The notes: generated from the sequence alone by a model not told the origin. Shown: positions 15,918 to 26,033, numbered from the stretch's first letter. The stretch: 64,000 bases of DNA from Bernardetiaceae bacterium (GCA_025056255.1 JANWVT010000001.1:186001-250000); one strand, 5' to 3'. Translations and numbers: made by a program.

Positions 15918-17075
15918 CTAAAAAAATTGTTCTTGCAAGTAATTTGCCAACAAAACCGGCTTGGGCAAATGTTCCAACTGGCTGGTTGTTACCACTTGCA
16001 TTTGGGGCAAATAACAGAGTTGCTCCCACAAGTCGGCAGCAAGTACTGTAAGTTGTACAAATTGTATTTGCAGTAGCTGATGAGTAAGCTGATGCTTAAA
16101 TGGTGCCGAAATGCTTGTAATTTGCAAAGGATACTGCGGAAGTTGTATACCAGCAGCCAACTGATGCAAAGGCATAAAACGTTCGATTTGCTGATAAATA
16201 GCATGTAGCAAATAGTACTGAGGGGGCATTGGCTCGTCTGCAACTATGGTAGGAAAGTCGTATAACCCTTGCCATATATCGCCGCTACCACGCTGCTTTA
16301 CAAGGATTTTGTCCTGATACTGGAAAATAAAATAGAGAAACCTGCGTTTTCGCACTTTCATTTTTTTGGCTTTTACGGGTAGCTGCTGTTGGGCTTGATA
16401 TCGGTAAGCATAACACTGTTGTTGAAAGATACACTGCTTGCAGGCAGGAGCAACAGCTGTACAATGGATAGCACCAAACTCCATTATCGCCTGATTGAAT
16501 GTAGCCGGCTCCACATCGGGCATGCTGGCTTGCAACAACTGTTGTGCATGCTGGCTAAACGTTTGTTTGCCTTTGGGTGAGCTAATGTTTTCGTGAATGC
16601 CTAAAAGCCGCGCTAAAACGCGAAATACGTTACCATCTACTACTGCCACAGGCTCGTTGAAGGCAAAAGAAGCAATAGCAGCAGCTGTATAAGGACCAAT
16701 CCCTTTTAATTTAAGCAGTGAAGCATAATTACGGGGAAATTGACCACCATACTGCTGGACAATAATGCGTGCAGTAAGGTGCATATTTCTTGCTCGTGAG
16801 TAGTAACCTAAGCCTTGCCACAAACGCAGCACTTCTTCTTCGGAAGCTGCTGCCAATGTTATTACTGTAGGGTAGGCGGCAACAAATTTTTGGTAATAAG
16901 GCAACCCCTGAGCAACGCGTGTTTGCTGTAAAATAATTTCTGAAAGCCATATGAGGTACGGATCTTGGGTGTGCCGCCATGGCAAATCGCGTTTGTGAGC
17001 GGCATACCACTTAGCCAGTAACACACCAAATGAAGCACCAAGGTCTGTATCTGTGCTTATTGTTGTTTTATCCAT
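15918..17075 (-). CDS. mutY: A/G-specific adenine glycosylase MutY
   Basis: A 385-aa base-excision enzyme that removes A mispaired with 8-oxoG. The helix-hairpin-helix segment LKLKGIGPYTAAAIASFAF is followed by VAVVDGNVFRVLARL with the catalytic Asp. The 4Fe-4S cluster loop reads C-x6-C-x2-C-x5-C (CTAVAPACKQCIFQQQC) near residue 200. The C-terminal NUDIX-like domain (from about 240: FLYFIFQYQDKILVKQRGSGDIWQGLYDFP) recognises 8-oxoG. Its start lies within the 3' end of the preceding lipoprotein gene (19-nt overlap), which suggests co-transcription. Confidence 0.96.
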   Translation of the reverse strand: MDKTTISTDTDLGASFGVLLAKWYAAHKRDLPWRHTQDPYLIWLSEIILQQTRVAQGLPYYQKFVAAYPTVITLAAASEEEVLRLWQGLGYYSRARNMHLTARIIVQQYGGQFPRNYASLLKLKGIGPYTAAAIASFAFNEPVAVVDGNVFRVLARLLGIHENISSPKGKQTFSQHAQQLLQASMPDVEPATFNQAIMEFGAIHCTAVAPACKQCIFQQQCYAYRYQAQQQLPVKAKKMKVRKRRFLYFIFQYQDKILVKQRGSGDIWQGLYDFPTIVADEPMPPQYYLLHAIYQQIERFMPLHQLAAGIQLPQYPLQITSISAPFKHQLTHQLLQIQFVQLTVLAADLWEQLCYLPQMQVVTTSQLEHLPKPVLLANYLQEQFF

Positions 17076-17473
17076 TTTACAGGAATGGCTTTTTGCTCAT
17101 GGTTAAGGGCTGTTCCTATTAAAGTAGGTGGGTTGGCGACAAACTTTAGCTCATATTGCACAAGTGCCGAGCCTGTATTGTATTTGTTGTCGCGTATTTC
17201 AAGTTGAAGGCGCAGCACCTTACCATCGTAGTTTACTCCACTTACAATGTAATGAGGTCTGCTCTGACAAGTAATAATCAAGCGGTTAGCATTCGTATAT
17301 GCTATCTGATATACATCTTGGTATTGAACGTCTTGGGCACCCCACTCTTCTTTCCAAGAACCTACCAGCCGCTGATAATCTTTTTTAATACGCCAAGCAC
17401 GGCAACTAGGCAGCCCAAGAGTAAGTAGGAAAGCAATAGCTGAAAGCTGAATAATTCGCAAAAAGGTTTTCAT
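17057..17473 (-). CDS. Small lipoprotein of unknown function
   Basis: A 138-aa predicted lipoprotein starting at ATG 17473, with signal MKTFLRIIQLSAIAFLLTLG and lipobox GLPSC (Cys near residue 24). The mature part is beta-rich: LVGSWKEEWGAQD, ANRLIITC, HYIVSGVNYDGKVLRLQLEIRD, ALVQYELKFV. This pattern suggests a lipocalin-like or small beta-sandwich domain. The longer frame to 17551 would run through the terminator hairpin of the ribosomal operon and lacks a signal, so it is rejected. It overlaps mutY by 19 nt. No function can be assigned. Confidence 0.72.
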   Translation of the reverse strand: MKTFLRIIQLSAIAFLLTLGLPSCRAWRIKKDYQRLVGSWKEEWGAQDVQYQDVYQIAYTNANRLIITCQSRPHYIVSGVNYDGKVLRLQLEIRDNKYNTGSALVQYELKFVANPPTLIGTALNHEQKAIPVKWIKQQ

Positions 17474-17499
17474 GAAATACAACCGTGGCAATAAGCAGC

Positions 17500-17541
17500 A
17501 AAATAGAAAGGATTTGACGGAGTGCCAAATCCTTTCTATAT
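17500..17541 (-). terminator. Strong hairpin ending the ribosomal cluster
   Basis: A perfect 14-bp stem (17503-17516 with 17526-17539) with a 9-nt loop lies about 30 nt after the rplQ stop. On the minus strand it is followed by a short T-run (TTTTG), and on the plus strand by ATTTTG, so it could work both ways. It separates rplQ from the lipoprotein-mutY unit. Confidence 0.8.
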
Positions 17542-17569
17542 TTTGTTGCAAGTATGCTCCGCAGTGTAT

Positions 17570-18043
17570 TTACTCAGTAGTAGGCTCACTTGAAGGAGCA
17601 GCTTCAACAGCGCTGGCAGTTGATTTTTTGCGGCTACGGCGTGTTTTTTTAGTAGTAGTGGCTTTTTCATTTGCCAACATCACGCTGTTGTAGTCCACTA
17701 GTTCCATCATGCACATTTCGGCGCTGTCGCCTAAGCGGTGATCCATTTTTAAGATACGTGTATAGCCACCTGGGCGGTCGGCTACTTTACGCGCCACCTC
17801 GTCGAACAGAATGCGCACTGCTTCTTTGTTTTGCAAATAAGCAAAAGCTATGCGGCGTGAGTGCGTAGTATCACTTTTTGATTTGGTAATTAGTGGCTCA
17901 ATAAACTTGCGCAGTGCCTTCGCTTTGGCTACTGTGGTATTAATTCTTTTATGTAAAATCAAAGAAACAGCTAAGTTAGAAAGCAACGCCTTGCGATGCG
18001 ATGCAGTACGCCCCAAATGATTAATTTTTCTTCCGTGTCTCAT
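17570..18043 (-). CDS. rplQ: 50S ribosomal protein L17
   Basis: A 157-aa L17. The conserved core from [20 protein letters not shown] through the [28 protein letters not shown] segment covers about 120 residues and binds 23S rRNA domains near the exit tunnel rim. The last ~35 residues form a Lys/Ser/Ala-rich tail ending SEPTTE, a lineage-specific extension. It is the last gene of the cluster, 9 bp after rpoA. Confidence 0.97.
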   Translation of the reverse strand: MRHGRKINHLGRTASHRKALLSNLAVSLILHKRINTTVAKAKALRKFIEPLITKSKSDTTHSRRIAFAYLQNKEAVRILFDEVARKVADRPGGYTRILKMDHRLGDSAEMCMMELVDYNSVMLANEKATTTKKTRRSRKKSTASAVEAAPSSEPTTE

Positions 18044-18052
18044 GGTAGTATT

Positions 18053-19042
18053 TTAATCTTCGTCTAGTCTGTATTTTGACACATCCATACCGAATGTGAG
18101 ATTTTTCTCAGCAACTAGTTGCTCCAGTTCTGTTAATGATTTGCGTCCGAAGTTACGGAGCTTCATCATTTCTGAGATTTCCAATTTCACCAAGTCGCCG
18201 AGCGTTTTAATATCAGCAGCTTTCAAACAGTTGTAGGCGCGTACAGAAAGGTCTAAGTCGGCTAAAGAGGTCTTCAATAGCTTGCGCATATGTAAATACT
18301 CTTCATCCACAGTCTCCTCTTCTTCTTTCTTAGGCGACTCAAAAGTCATGGTTTGGTCGGCAAAGAGCATAAAGTGCTTAATGAGAATATTAGCAGCACC
18401 TTTTAGCGCATCTTCAGGATGAATAGAACCATCTGTTTGCACCTCTATTAACAGACGCTCATAGTCGGTTTTTTGCTCAACGCGCGTGTTTTCTACACTG
18501 TATTTCACGTTGCGAATGGGCGTGAAAATGGCATCTATTGGAATATAGCCAAAACTGTTGTCTGCTATTCGGTTCTCTTCGGCAGGTACATAGCCACGTC
18601 CTTTGTCTAAGTGGATATCCATTTCAAGAGAAACGGAGGGATCTAGGTTGCAAATGACGTGTTCCGGGTTCAGTATCTGAAATTGGTCGGTAAACTTGCC
18701 AAAGTCGCCTGCTGTAAGCACCGATTGTCCTTTTACTGAAACAGTAAATTTTAAATCAGGATTTTCTACCAACCGCTTAAAGCGAACCATTTTCAAGTTC
18801 AACACAATTTCAGATACGTCCTCAACAACTCCTTCAATGGTTGAGAACTCATGGAGTACACCATGTATTTTGACACCGATAATTGCGTAGCCTTCTAACG
18901 AGGACAGGAGAATGCGACGCAGAGCATTACCAATTGTAACACCGTAACCTTTTTCGAGCGGTTTGAATTCAAACAGACCATGAAAGTCGTCTGCTTTCTC
19001 CATTACCACCTTATCGGGCATTTGAAATGCTAAAATGGACAT
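18053..19042 (-). CDS. rpoA: DNA-directed RNA polymerase subunit alpha
   Basis: A 329-aa alpha subunit. The N-terminal domain (about 1-235) starts core assembly by dimerising and contains [25 protein letters not shown] and DSVFYA-equivalent interior strands. The C-terminal domain (about 255-320) has [23 protein letters not shown] and [16 protein letters not shown], the two helix-hairpin-helix units that contact upstream DNA and activators. Normal length for the phylum. It is flanked by rpsD (61-bp gap) and rplQ. Confidence 0.98.
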   Translation of the reverse strand: MSILAFQMPDKVVMEKADDFHGLFEFKPLEKGYGVTIGNALRRILLSSLEGYAIIGVKIHGVLHEFSTIEGVVEDVSEIVLNLKMVRFKRLVENPDLKFTVSVKGQSVLTAGDFGKFTDQFQILNPEHVICNLDPSVSLEMDIHLDKGRGYVPAEENRIADNSFGYIPIDAIFTPIRNVKYSVENTRVEQKTDYERLLIEVQTDGSIHPEDALKGAANILIKHFMLFADQTMTFESPKKEEEETVDEEYLHMRKLLKTSLADLDLSVRAYNCLKAADIKTLGDLVKLEISEMMKLRNFGRKSLTELEQLVAEKNLTFGMDVSKYRLDED

Positions 19043-19102
19043 AGTTTACTCCTTACTTAATGTTTTTGTTTATGCAGCAACCGGATGATAAAAGAAAGTA
19101 AA

Positions 19103-19705
19103 TTATTTCGAATAAAGTTCAACGATAAGTTGCTCTTTAATATTTTCCTGAATCTCCTCGCGTTCAGGCATATTAACAAATTTGCCTGAAAGCTCAGCCG
19201 GATTCCACTCTAACCAAGGAAAACGGTTGGTGCGTCCTGCCACAGATTTGGTAATTACTTCCAAGGTTTTAGACTTTTCGCGTACTGCCACTACATCGCC
19301 CGGGCGCAGTGAATAAGACGGAATGTTCACCACTTCGCCATTTACAGTAATATGCTTATGTGAAACCAACTGTCGGGCGGCTCTTCGCGTAGGAGCAATA
19401 CCTAAGCGATAAACCACGTTGTCTAACCGTGCTTCTAACAGGCGGAGTAGATTAGTACCTGTAACTCCACCCATGCGAGCGGCACGCTCAAAGGTACGAC
19501 GAAACTGACGCTCTAATACGCCATAGATGTACTTGGCTTTCTGCTTTTCCATCAATTGCATGGCGTAGTCGTTAGTTTTGCGTTTTTTGCCTCTTCCGTG
19601 CTGACCCGGAGGATAATTTTTGTTTTTCAATGCCTTGCACGCTCCAAAGATAGACTCTCCGTAGCGCCTTGCTATTTTTGATTTAGGACCAGTGTATCTT
19701 GCCAT
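19103..19705 (-). CDS. rpsD: 30S ribosomal protein S4
   Basis: A 200-aa S4, a primary 16S rRNA binder that nucleates 30S assembly. It begins [21 protein letters not shown]; the S4 RNA-binding fold sits near 90-150 ([38 protein letters not shown]), and it ends LIVELYSK. The N-terminal region lacks the four-Cys zinc knuckle found in some S4 proteins. The flanking gaps (about 60 and 94 bp) are longer than elsewhere in the cluster. Confidence 0.98.
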   Translation of the reverse strand: MARYTGPKSKIARRYGESIFGACKALKNKNYPPGQHGRGKKRKTNDYAMQLMEKQKAKYIYGVLERQFRRTFERAARMGGVTGTNLLRLLEARLDNVVYRLGIAPTRRAARQLVSHKHITVNGEVVNIPSYSLRPGDVVAVREKSKTLEVITKSVAGRTNRFPWLEWNPAELSGKFVNMPEREEIQENIKEQLIVELYSK

Positions 19706-19798
19706 TTTAAATTGTGATTTTTTCGTTTCAATGTTGCATCTTTTTCCAAAACAGAAAAAGATTCAGCAGTCCAACATTATCTAACTGATAAAAGAATT

Positions 19799-20197
19799 TT
19801 ACACTCTGCGTTTTTTAGGAGGACGGCAGCCATTATGAGGCAGTGGCGTAACGTCTCTAATAACGGTTATTTCAATACCTGAACTTTGAATAGTTCTGAT
19901 AGCCGATTCTCGTCCAGCCCCCGGACCTTTCACAAAAACCTCTGCCTTGCGCATGCCCAAGTCATAAGCTATTTTAGCGCAGTCGGCAGCAGCCATTTGT
20001 GCTGCATAAGGCGTATTTTTTTTAGAGCCTTTGAAGCCCATTTTGCCAGCAGATGACCAAGAAATAACCTGACCGGCGTTGTTTGTAATTGAAATAATAA
20101 TATTGTTAAAAGATGCCTTGATATGCACCTGTCCGGTAGGTTCAACCTGAACTACACGCTTTTTGGCTTTGTCTTTTCTTTTAGATTGAGTTGCCAT
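19799..20197 (-). CDS. rpsK: 30S ribosomal protein S11
   Basis: A 132-aa S11 of the platform region. Typical segments are [41 protein letters not shown] and [20 protein letters not shown], ending [11 protein letters not shown]. The basic N-terminal tail ([10 protein letters not shown]) is slightly extended relative to E. coli. It lies 15 bp after rpsM. Confidence 0.98.
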   Translation of the reverse strand: MATQSKRKDKAKKRVVQVEPTGQVHIKASFNNIIISITNNAGQVISWSSAGKMGFKGSKKNTPYAAQMAAADCAKIAYDLGMRKAEVFVKGPGAGRESAIRTIQSSGIEITVIRDVTPLPHNGCRPPKKRRV

Positions 20198-20212
20198 AAT
20201 TTACAAGCCTAA

Positions 20213-20593
20213 TTATTTCTTCGTTGCCATTTTCTTGTTCGCTACAGTCTTGCGCTTACCTTTGCGAGTGCGCGCATTGTTTTTAGTTTTTTGTCCTCTT
20301 ACAGGCAGTCCTTTGCGATGGCGCAAGCCGCGGTAACAACCAATATCCATCAGGCGCTTAATACTCAACTGTACCTCAGACTTGAGCTCGCCCTCTACCT
20401 TAAACTCGCTGTTAATAATATCGCGAACAGCTTTTGACTCTGCGTCGTTCCATGTAGAAACTTTGCGGTTAGGGTCTATACCTGCTTTGGCTAAAATCTT
20501 TTTTGCAGAAGATCTGCCAATGCCATAGATATACGTTAAAGAAATTTCACCGCGTTTGTTGTCTGGAATATCAACTCCGGAAATTCTTGCCAT
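20213..20593 (-). CDS. rpsM: 30S ribosomal protein S13
   Basis: A 126-aa S13 of the 30S head that contacts P-site tRNA through its tail. Segments include [33 protein letters not shown] with the helix-two-turn-helix, and [26 protein letters not shown]. It ends in a Lys-rich tail. The gene is 19 bp downstream of rpmJ. Confidence 0.98.
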   Translation of the reverse strand: MARISGVDIPDNKRGEISLTYIYGIGRSSAKKILAKAGIDPNRKVSTWNDAESKAVRDIINSEFKVEGELKSEVQLSIKRLMDIGCYRGLRHRKGLPVRGQKTKNNARTRKGKRKTVANKKMATKK

Positions 20594-20612
20594 GATTCTT
20601 CAGGGTGATAAA

Positions 20613-20729
20613 TTAACCTTGTCTTTGCTTGAACTTAGGATTTTTTTTGTTGATTACGTACAACTTGCCCTTGCGACGGATTACCTTGCACTCGGCACTA
20701 CGCTTTTTAATAGATGCTTTGACTTTCAT
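20613..20729 (-). CDS. rpmJ: 50S ribosomal protein L36 (zinc-free form)
   Basis: A 38-aa protein reading [20 protein letters not shown] at the start and [10 protein letters not shown] at the end. It is the canonical L36 length and sits between infA and rpsM as usual. Three of the four zinc ligands of the C+ form are replaced (Ser11, Asn27 and Phe32 in place of Cys, Cys and His); only Cys14 remains. This is the C- form common in Bacteroidota and does not bind zinc. Confidence 0.96.
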   Translation of the reverse strand: MKVKASIKKRSAECKVIRRKGKLYVINKKNPKFKQRQG

Positions 20730-20746
20730 GGTCGTGCAAATTTAGG

Positions 20747-20965
20747 TTACTTGTAACGGTAAACGATTCTTCCTTTAGTGAGGTCATAAGGCGACATTTC
20801 TAACTTTACTTTGTCTCCTGGCAGAATGCGAATGAAATTCATTCTCATTTTGCCCGAAATATGAGCAATAATCTGATGACCATTTTCCAATTCTACACGG
20901 AACATTGCATTAGACAATGCCTCTACTATTGTTCCGTCTAACTCAATATTTGCTTGCTTCGGCAT
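20747..20965 (-). CDS. infA: Translation initiation factor IF-1
   Basis: A 72-aa single OB-fold protein that blocks the 30S A site during initiation. It starts [26 protein letters not shown] and contains [38 protein letters not shown], which matches IF-1 along its length. It follows map by 7 bp and precedes rpmJ by 17 bp. Confidence 0.98.
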   Translation of the reverse strand: MPKQANIELDGTIVEALSNAMFRVELENGHQIIAHISGKMRMNFIRILPGDKVKLEMSPYDLTKGRIVYRYK

Positions 20966-20972
20966 ACAGCAG

Positions 20973-21746
20973 CTAAAATTTGAACACTTGTTCTATATAT
21001 TCAAAACTTGTCAGTATTTCTACTTGGTCATTGTACAAAGCAACGGTATGCTCGAAATGTGCAGAAGGTTTTCTATCCCTTGTGCGTATTGTCCAACCGT
21101 CGGCTTCGTGTACTACGTCGCGCTTGCCCATATTAATCATTGGCTCTATGGCTAGCACCACTCCGTTTTGCATCTTGATTCCTGAGCCTCGTTTCCCATA
21201 GTTAGGAACTTGTGGGTCTTCATGTAAGTTTTTTCCTACGCCGTGCCCAACCAGTTCTCTAACCACAGAAAAGCCATGCGACTGCACATAGCTTTGAATG
21301 GCATAGCCTATATCGCCAATCCTTTTTCCTACCGCTACCTGAGCAATTCCTTCGTATAAGGATTGCTTGGTTACTTGGAGCAGGCGCATCACTTCTGGCG
21401 CTACTTCACCCACAGGATAGGTATAGGCACAGTCGGCATGATAGCCATTCATGTACACTCCGCAATCAATTGACACAATGTCGCCTGCTTTGAGCCTATA
21501 GCTACTAGGAATACCATGTACCACTGTTTCGTTCACTGAGATACACAAAGAGGCAGGAAAGCCATTATAGTTGTAAAAAGAAGGAACGGCTCCATGGTCT
21601 CTAATGTATTCCTCAGCATACTTGTCTAACTCTTTTGTTGTAATTCCTTCCTTGATTAGCTTAGCGATTTCTCCATGTACTTTACTGAGCAAAGCACCAC
21701 TTTTTCTAATCCCTTCTAAATCAGCTGCATTCTTGTAATAAATCAT
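20973..21746 (-). CDS. map: Methionine aminopeptidase, type I
   Basis: A 257-aa pita-bread metalloprotease that removes the initiator Met. Metal ligands are visible in order: Asp in [15 protein letters not shown] (two Asp), His in [15 protein letters not shown], Glu in AIEPMINMG and Glu in HFEHTVAL. The catalytic His is in [21 protein letters not shown]. There is no N-terminal zinc-finger extension. It lies between secY (9 bp) and infA, a common arrangement in this phylum. Confidence 0.97.
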   Translation of the reverse strand: MIYYKNAADLEGIRKSGALLSKVHGEIAKLIKEGITTKELDKYAEEYIRDHGAVPSFYNYNGFPASLCISVNETVVHGIPSSYRLKAGDIVSIDCGVYMNGYHADCAYTYPVGEVAPEVMRLLQVTKQSLYEGIAQVAVGKRIGDIGYAIQSYVQSHGFSVVRELVGHGVGKNLHEDPQVPNYGKRGSGIKMQNGVVLAIEPMINMGKRDVVHEADGWTIRTRDRKPSAHFEHTVALYNDQVEILTSFEYIEQVFKF

Positions 21747-21755
21747 AGGAACGAA

Positions 21756-23102
21756 TTAAGCAACTGCAACGCTACCAGTACGACCCTTTACTTTACCGGT
21801 CTTCATCATACCTTCATAATGGCGCATGAGCAAATAACTTTCAATTTGCTGGAGGGTATCCAAAATTACGCCAACCATAATCAGCAAAGACGTACCGCCA
21901 TAAAACTGTGCAAATTCCATATTAACACCTGCTATGCTGGCAAATGCCGGCATAATAGCAATTACAGCTAAAAATAAGGCGCCGGGCAGCGTTATTCTAT
22001 CAATAATATGGCTGATGTAATTAGCTGTATCCTCGCCGGGCTTCACTCCGGGAATAAAGCCGCCATTGCGCTTCATTTCATCTGCTAACTGCTGCGGGTT
22101 TACTGTAATGGCTGTATAGAAAAACGTAAACACCACAATTAGAATGGCAAATAATAAGTTGTATTGCCAAGAAGTAAAGTCGGAGAAAGTGGTTGCAATG
22201 TAGTTAGCCCAATCGTACTTGTCTGCCAAAGTAGAGGCAAGCAAAGAAGGAAGGAACATTAACGACTGAGCAAAAATAATAGGCATTACGCCTGCAGCAT
22301 TGATTTTGAGTGGCAAGTAAGAACGCTGAGCACCCAGCGCAGAAAGTTTTTTACCACGCGCACCTGCAATCTGTTTAGCATACTGCACCGGTATACGCCG
22401 TACAGCTTGGGTGATAAGCACTACCCCCATTACAACAAAGAAAAGCGCTACTAGCTCGAGTACAAAAATCAGTAAACCTGCCGAACCGCGCGAAGCACTC
22501 TCTGCCACTAATGCAGCAGGGAAACGGGAAACGATCCCTATCATAATCAGCATAGAAATACCATTCCCTATCCCCTTTTCGGTAATGCGTTCGCCCATCC
22601 ACATACAGAAAATAGTACCCGAAGTGAGGATAATCATAGAACTAATAGTGAAAAATGTTCTATTGATTACAACAGCTTCTGGCTGAGGCTGAATGATGGT
22701 TCCGGCAATGTAAGCTGATGACTGTACCAAAGTGATTAAAATAGTGAGCAGGCGTGTTATTTGGTTCATCTTTCTGCGACCAGATTCCCCTTCTTTTTGC
22801 ATCTTTTGGAAATAAGGAACAGCCACCGTAAGCAACTGTATCACAATAGATGCAGAAATGTAGGGCATGATACCCAGTGCAAAAATAGATGCCCTTGAAA
22901 ACGCGCCTCCTAATAAGGTATCTAACAACCCTAGAATACCTGCCGAAGAGCCGCCGCTTGAAAGCATAGCCGGGTCTAAACCGGGCAACACTATGTAAGA
23001 ACCCAAACGGAAGATAATCAGAAAACCTACTGTAAAGAGGATTCTGTTTTTCAGTTCTTCAATAGAGAAGATGTTCTTGATGGTAGTGAAAAACTTGTTC
23101 AT
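21756..23102 (-). CDS. secY: Protein translocase subunit SecY
   Basis: A 448-aa inner-membrane channel protein with ten predicted helices. Landmarks are the N-terminal FFTTIKNIFSIEELKNRILFT, the plug region LPGLDPAMLSSGGSSAGILG, FALGIMPYISASIVIQLL, and the cytosolic loop RRIPVQYAKQIAGARG with KINAAGVMPIIFA. It ends TGKVKGRTGSVAVA. The gene lies 17 bp after rplO, coupling protein export capacity to ribosome synthesis. Confidence 0.98.
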   Translation of the reverse strand: MNKFFTTIKNIFSIEELKNRILFTVGFLIIFRLGSYIVLPGLDPAMLSSGGSSAGILGLLDTLLGGAFSRASIFALGIMPYISASIVIQLLTVAVPYFQKMQKEGESGRRKMNQITRLLTILITLVQSSAYIAGTIIQPQPEAVVINRTFFTISSMIILTSGTIFCMWMGERITEKGIGNGISMLIMIGIVSRFPAALVAESASRGSAGLLIFVLELVALFFVVMGVVLITQAVRRIPVQYAKQIAGARGKKLSALGAQRSYLPLKINAAGVMPIIFAQSLMFLPSLLASTLADKYDWANYIATTFSDFTSWQYNLLFAILIVVFTFFYTAITVNPQQLADEMKRNGGFIPGVKPGEDTANYISHIIDRITLPGALFLAVIAIMPAFASIAGVNMEFAQFYGGTSLLIMVGVILDTLQQIESYLLMRHYEGMMKTGKVKGRTGSVAVA

Positions 23103-23119
23103 GAGCGGCGATTAAAATT

Positions 23120-23566
23120 TTATAGCTTAATAACCTTGCCACCTACCTTCTCGATATTTTGAATCGCAGAGGCTGAAAATGCATGTGCACTAATTTCAAC
23201 AGCAGAGGAAAGCGTTCCTTTACTGAGTACTTTAACTAAGTCCTTCTTGGCAATCATTCCGTTTTGGCGAAGCAACTCGAGGGTAACAGCAGTAGCACCT
23301 GTTTTGTCTACAAGGGCTTGAATGTCGCCTAAGTTGATTGCTTTGTATGCTACACGAGTAGGATTTTTGAAACCAAACTTAGGAACACGGCGTTGCAAAG
23401 GCATTTGTCCGCCTTCAAATCCTAACTTTTGGCTGTAGCCCGAGCGGGACTTAGCTCCTTTATGACCACGAGTAGAAGTACCACCTTTACCCGAGCCATG
23501 TCCGCGCCCTAAGCGCACTTTTCTAAAAACAGAACCTTTTGCAGGCTTTAATTCATGGAGTTTCAT
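23120..23566 (-). CDS. rplO: 50S ribosomal protein L15
   Basis: A 148-aa late-assembly 50S protein. The Gly-rich N-terminus reads KGSVFRKVRLGRGHGSGKGGTSTRGHKGAKSRSG with GFEGGQMPLQRRVPKFGF, and the C-terminal globular domain ends IEKVGGKVIKL. It is 34 bp downstream of rpmD. Confidence 0.98.
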   Translation of the reverse strand: MKLHELKPAKGSVFRKVRLGRGHGSGKGGTSTRGHKGAKSRSGYSQKLGFEGGQMPLQRRVPKFGFKNPTRVAYKAINLGDIQALVDKTGATAVTLELLRQNGMIAKKDLVKVLSKGTLSSAVEISAHAFSASAIQNIEKVGGKVIKL

Positions 23567-23600
23567 TGCTATCTGTTCAATTAAAGCACCTGAAAATAAA

Positions 23601-23783
23601 TCATTTTACTTCTTCTACGCGAACCAAATGGGCTACGGTACGCACCATACCGAGAATTTGAGGGGTTGCTTCTTTTTCTACGGTACGGTTAATTTTTCCC
23701 AAACCAAGTGAGATAATAGTATCTTTTTGGTTTCGTGGGCGCTTAATGGTGCTGCGAACTTGCGTGATTCTAATTTTTGCCAT
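23601..23783 (-). CDS. rpmD: 50S ribosomal protein L30
   Basis: A 60-aa L30 starting MAKIRITQVRSTIKRPRNQK and continuing with TIISLGLGKINRTV. An ATG 12 nt upstream (23795) overlaps the end of rpsE; the start at 23783, just after the rpsE stop, gives the conserved N-terminus and is preferred. Confidence 0.96.
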   Translation of the reverse strand: MAKIRITQVRSTIKRPRNQKDTIISLGLGKINRTVEKEATPQILGMVRTVAHLVRVEEVK

Positions 23784-23787
23784 AGTC

Positions 23788-24306
23788 TTATCCATTAAAC
23801 ACTTTAGACAGTGGAATACCTCTTTGCTGGGCTACAGTTCTTGGGTCGCGCATTTTTACTAAGGCGTCAATCGTAGCTTTCACCACATTATGAGGGTTAG
23901 AAGAACCCTTGGACTTTGCTAACACGTTGGTAATACCAGCAGACTCTAACACAGCACGCATAGCACCGCCAGCAATCACGCCTGTACCCGGAGCTGCAGG
24001 TTTTAACAATACCCTACCTCCGCAAAACTTACCTTCCATTTCGTGCGGCACTGTACCTTTAATAATAGGTACTTTCACGAGGTTTTTCTTTGCATCGTCA
24101 ATTGCTTTGGTGATGGCATCAGTAACTTCGTTGGCTTTGCCCAAGCCATAGCCCACTACTCCTTTCCCGTCTCCTACCACAACAATGGCTGCAAAGCTAA
24201 AACGACGACCACCTTTGACTACTTTAGCTACACGATTGACTTTCACCAAGCGGTCAGTCAATTCAATTTCGCTAGCTTTAAAGCTTCTAATATTTGTTTG
24301 AGACAT
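23788..24306 (-). CDS. rpsE: 30S ribosomal protein S5
   Basis: A 172-aa S5, involved in decoding accuracy and mRNA unwinding. The double-stranded RNA-binding-like part reads [19 protein letters not shown] and [19 protein letters not shown]; the C-terminal S5 fold has [19 protein letters not shown]. Its stop overlaps an alternative rpmD ATG. Confidence 0.98.
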   Translation of the reverse strand: MSQTNIRSFKASEIELTDRLVKVNRVAKVVKGGRRFSFAAIVVVGDGKGVVGYGLGKANEVTDAITKAIDDAKKNLVKVPIIKGTVPHEMEGKFCGGRVLLKPAAPGTGVIAGGAMRAVLESAGITNVLAKSKGSSNPHNVVKATIDALVKMRDPRTVAQQRGIPLSKVFNG

Positions 24307-24318
24307 GGTTGTGTTTTT

Positions 24319-24669
24319 TTAGAATTTAAGACCTCCTTCGCGCGCGCCCTCGGCTAAGGATTTTACATTACCGTGATACAGGTAACCGTTACGGTCGAAC
24401 ACGGTTTGGGTGATACCTTGCTGCAGAGCGCGTTCAGCAAGTTTTTTGCCCACTTCTCTGGAAAGAGCAACGTTAATAGAGCGCTTGTCTGTCAGCTCGC
24501 GTGATGAAGCGCTTGCCAAAGTTACTCCTTTTTCGTCATCAATAAGTTGAGCGTAGATAGCTGTATTACTGCGAAAAACAGTCAAACGGGGCACACTCGC
24601 CGTGCCGCTAATGCGCGCACGGATGCGCTTTTTAATTTTTTGTCTTCTAAGTTGTTTCTGATTTCCCAT
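24319..24669 (-). CDS. rplR: 50S ribosomal protein L18
   Basis: A 116-aa 5S rRNA-binding protein. Typical elements are the basic start [42 protein letters not shown], and the C-terminal [28 protein letters not shown]. It lies 21 bp after rplF. Confidence 0.98.
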   Translation of the reverse strand: MGNQKQLRRQKIKKRIRARISGTASVPRLTVFRSNTAIYAQLIDDEKGVTLASASSRELTDKRSINVALSREVGKKLAERALQQGITQTVFDRNGYLYHGNVKSLAEGAREGGLKF

Positions 24670-24690
24670 GATATTAAAAAAGCAAAGACA

Positions 24691-25248
24691 CTATTTCTTA
24701 GCAGCAGCTTTTCCAGCTTTGCGACGAATCACTTCGTCCACAAACTTAATACCTTTTCCTTTGTAAGGTTCAGGTTTGCGGAATGAACGAAGTTTGGCAG
24801 CAATTTGACCAATCAGTTGCTTGTCTATTCCCTCTAAGGTAATTACTGGTGGCTTACCTTTAAGTGTTTCCGCACTCACCTTCACCTCTTTGGGCACTTC
24901 AAAAACAATGTTATGAGAGTAGCCCAAACTTAACTGAAGCAACTGACCACTGGCTTCGGCTTTGTAGCCAACCCCAATCAACTCCATTTGCTTTTTGAAT
25001 CCTTCGTGTACGCCAATGACCATGTTGTTGATTAAAGCGCGATAGAGCCCATGCAGAGCTTTATGACGCTTTTGGTCTGTGGGGCGCTCCACTATAATTT
25101 GTCCACCTTCTACTTTAACTGTGATGTCGGGATCTACTTGTTGAGAAAGCGTCCCCTTAGGACCTTTCACTGTTACTGTATTGTTTGCAGCAACGTTCAC
25201 AGTTACTCCGGCGGGAAGTGTAATTGGTTTTTTTCCTATACGCGACAT
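24691..25248 (-). CDS. rplF: 50S ribosomal protein L6
   Basis: A 185-aa two-domain protein that binds 23S rRNA near the factor-binding site. MSRIGKKPITLPAGVTV and the second-domain motif RSFRKPEPYKGKGIKFVDEVIRRKAGKAA identify it. It is slightly longer than E. coli L6 owing to a C-terminal Lys/Ala tail. Confidence 0.98.
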   Translation of the reverse strand: MSRIGKKPITLPAGVTVNVAANNTVTVKGPKGTLSQQVDPDITVKVEGGQIIVERPTDQKRHKALHGLYRALINNMVIGVHEGFKKQMELIGVGYKAEASGQLLQLSLGYSHNIVFEVPKEVKVSAETLKGKPPVITLEGIDKQLIGQIAAKLRSFRKPEPYKGKGIKFVDEVIRRKAGKAAAKK

Positions 25249-25265
25249 GGTCTATCTCCGTTTTT

Positions 25266-25661
25266 TTAGTACACGTAACAAATTACCTCGCCCCCTACGT
25301 TAAGCTCTTTTGCTTCTTTGTCGGTGATGAGTCCTTTTGATGTAGAGATAATAGCAATACCAAGCCCATTCAAAACGCGGGGAAGCGCATTTGACTTAGT
25401 ATATTTACGCAAGCCGGGTTTACTTACGCGCTCCAGATGCACTATGGCAGGCTGTTTGGTTACAGGATGGTACTTGAGAGCGATTTTAATCACCCCTTGC
25501 GAACCTTGTTCCTCAAACTTATAGCTATGAATATAACCCTTGTTATATAACAGCTTGGTTATTTCCTTTTTCAACTTAGAAGCAGGAACTTCAACCACCC
25601 GATGATTAGCACGGATGGCATTTCTTAATCTTGTCAGATAGTCGGCTATTGGATCAGTCAT
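25266..25661 (-). CDS. rpsH: 30S ribosomal protein S8
   Basis: A 131-aa S8, a primary 16S binder and, in E. coli, the translational repressor of the spc operon. [16 protein letters not shown] opens the protein, [40 protein letters not shown] fills the C-terminal half, and it ends EVICYVY. A 91-bp gap separates it from rpsN. Confidence 0.98.
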   Translation of the reverse strand: MTDPIADYLTRLRNAIRANHRVVEVPASKLKKEITKLLYNKGYIHSYKFEEQGSQGVIKIALKYHPVTKQPAIVHLERVSKPGLRKYTKSNALPRVLNGLGIAIISTSKGLITDKEAKELNVGGEVICYVY

Positions 25662-25752
25662 TGCCTTAATTAAGTTTTACTTTCGTTGATGGCTTGCACC
25701 TAACAGAAAAGTATGATGTACACAATAAAAGGTAAACCGGACAAACGTATTA

Positions 25753-26022
25753 TTACCAACTTGCCTTTGTGATACCCGGAATTCTGCCGTCGGATGCCAT
25801 TTCGCGGAACAAAACGCGCGAAATACCAAACTTGCGCATGTAGCCGCGTGGCCTACCGGTGATCTTGCAGCGGTTGTGCAAGCGGACTTTTGAAGAGTTA
25901 CGCGGTAGTTTGTCTAATGCTTCCCAGTCGCCTGCTTTTTTTAACTCTTCTCTTTTTTTAGCGTATTTAGCCACCAAACGGGCTCTTTTTCTTTCGCGTG
26001 CTTTTACAGATTCTTTTGCCAT
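25753..26022 (-). CDS. rpsN: 30S ribosomal protein S14 (zinc-free type)
   Basis: An 89-aa S14 of the long type that lacks the CxxC zinc ribbon. It reads [20 protein letters not shown] and later [35 protein letters not shown]. It lies 11 bp after rplE, the normal spc position. Confidence 0.97.
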   Translation of the reverse strand: MAKESVKARERKRARLVAKYAKKREELKKAGDWEALDKLPRNSSKVRLHNRCKITGRPRGYMRKFGISRVLFREMASDGRIPGITKASW

Positions 26023-26033
26023 ACAAGCTATAT

